From NCBI RefSeq assembly GCF_002356315.1, contig NZ_AP018164.1, positions 3,472,001 to 3,536,000 of the forward strand: 64,000 nucleotides of DNA, read 5' to 3'. Shown here in pieces: positions 63,659-64,000 of this stretch. Each line of letters opens with the position of its first letter. Within the stretch, counting starts at the first letter, position 1. The position numbers and the translations under genes are program-made. The DNA comes from Mycobacterium shigaense. Its GTDB lineage: Bacteria > Actinomycetota > Actinomycetes > Mycobacteriales > Mycobacteriaceae. A model generated the notes under the pieces. The model was not told the origin of the DNA. It saw only the letters and a program-made list of their open reading frames with translations, and made no database searches.

Positions 63659-64000
63659 GCTGATTCCAAAGCGTTTGTGTGAGAGTCGATTTCGCGACGG
63701 CCCGTCAGCGTCGCCAACTCGCAGAGGGCCTCCAGACACTCGGCGCGATCACGGGCTTGCGCGAGGTCGGCGCCCCAGGCGGTGATGCCGTGGCCGGCGA
63801 TTAACAACACCGGCGCTGCGTCCGGATGGCCGGCCAGGTATTGCTGGACCTCGGCACCGATGCGGGCCGCGTCGGCGTGATTGATGAAGACCGGAATCTC
63901 GATGGTGTGGCTGGTCCCCAGGCCTTTGATGAGCTCATATCCGCTGAATCTCAATGCATCCGGCGCACCGACCGACTGAGCGGTCGCATGCGGCGGATGG
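63655..64000 (-). CDS. mtnB: Methylthioribulose-1-phosphate dehydratase MtnB, N-terminus beyond window
   Basis: These are the C-terminal 114 residues of a class II aldolase/adducin-fold dehydratase of methionine salvage, with the zinc-site segment LLIAGHGITAWG. The reading frame runs out of the window at base 64000. It is first in the visible mtnB-mtnD-mtnC order. Confidence 0.85.
   Translation of the reverse strand, partial: HPPHATAQSVGAPDALRFSGYELIKGLGTSHTIEIPVFINHADAARIGAEVQQYLAGHPDAAPVLLIAGHGITAWGADLAQARDRAECLEALCELATLTGRREIDSHTNALESA

Noticed and set aside
1..64000. CRISPR array or prophage
   Set aside because: No regularly spaced repeats and no phage structural, integrase or lysis genes were seen.

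Overview
The window is high-GC actinobacterial DNA and almost certainly comes from a slow-growing, non-tuberculous Mycobacterium. The evidence is a complete yrbE/mce operon with Mce-associated genes, a family 2A encapsulin resembling the M. leprae major membrane protein I, an ATPase-less UspABC-type sugar importer, a DUF385/F420-type nitroreductase, and a gene order from about 13.2 kb to 61.9 kb that follows the remembered M. tuberculosis stretch Rv2314c-Rv2335 with several insertions. The species is not identified.

Layout. 0-2 kb: a truncated cytochrome P450 and a divergent TetR-type regulator share a perfect 28-bp operator-like palindrome. 2.1-5.3 kb: two lower-GC genes, an ATP-grasp ligase behind an IdeR-type iron box and a SAM methyltransferase, flank a HAD phosphatase. 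5.3-6.6 kb: an FMN monooxygenase. 7.0-10.4 kb: a small island bounded by a 35-bp repeat of tRNA-Met, holding an IS3-family element, a 65-aa orphan and a DUF4145 protein. 10.4-13.2 kb: small redox and secreted proteins. 13.2-16.1 kb: tldE/tldD. 16.1-19.2 kb: uspABC. 19.2-23.4 kb: an arginine/ornithine catabolic unit (permease, ornithine aminotransferase, guanidino-hydrolase) with a divergent Lrp regulator. 23.4-29.2 kb: sulfatase plus SRPBCC protein, an ECF-type transporter with fused ATPases, and a MarR regulator. 29.2-33.6 kb: an FHA/ABC protein with a degenerate ATPase and an acyl-CoA oxidase-like FadE.

33.6-44.3 kb is a nitrogen/sulfur block: NarK, LppP, a 1419-aa nitrate reductase fused to a CysJ-like flavoprotein behind a GlnR-like box, a collapsed tandem remnant of that gene behind a second copy of the box, a persulfide-dioxygenase/rhodanese fusion, a membrane rhodanese and malic enzyme. 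44.3-55.2 kb is one minus-strand mce operon of 11 genes joined by stop/start overlaps. Its mceB is frameshifted at a 7-base homopolymer.

55.8-64 kb is a sulfur-economy region. A family 2A encapsulin and its cargo cysteine desulfurase are divergent from a thioester-like (TQXA) protein, cysK and cysE. The plus-strand operon is headed by a leaderless polycysteine leader peptide. A second such leader precedes a small ANTAR protein, followed by the converging methionine-salvage genes mtnB-mtnD-mtnC. The six proteins next to the two leaders are almost free of sulfur amino acids: three Cys in about 2,000 residues, and none in the 307-aa shell protein. This is the most interesting feature of the window: what looks like a sulfur-sparing, cysteine-sensing module built around a sulfur-handling nanocompartment.
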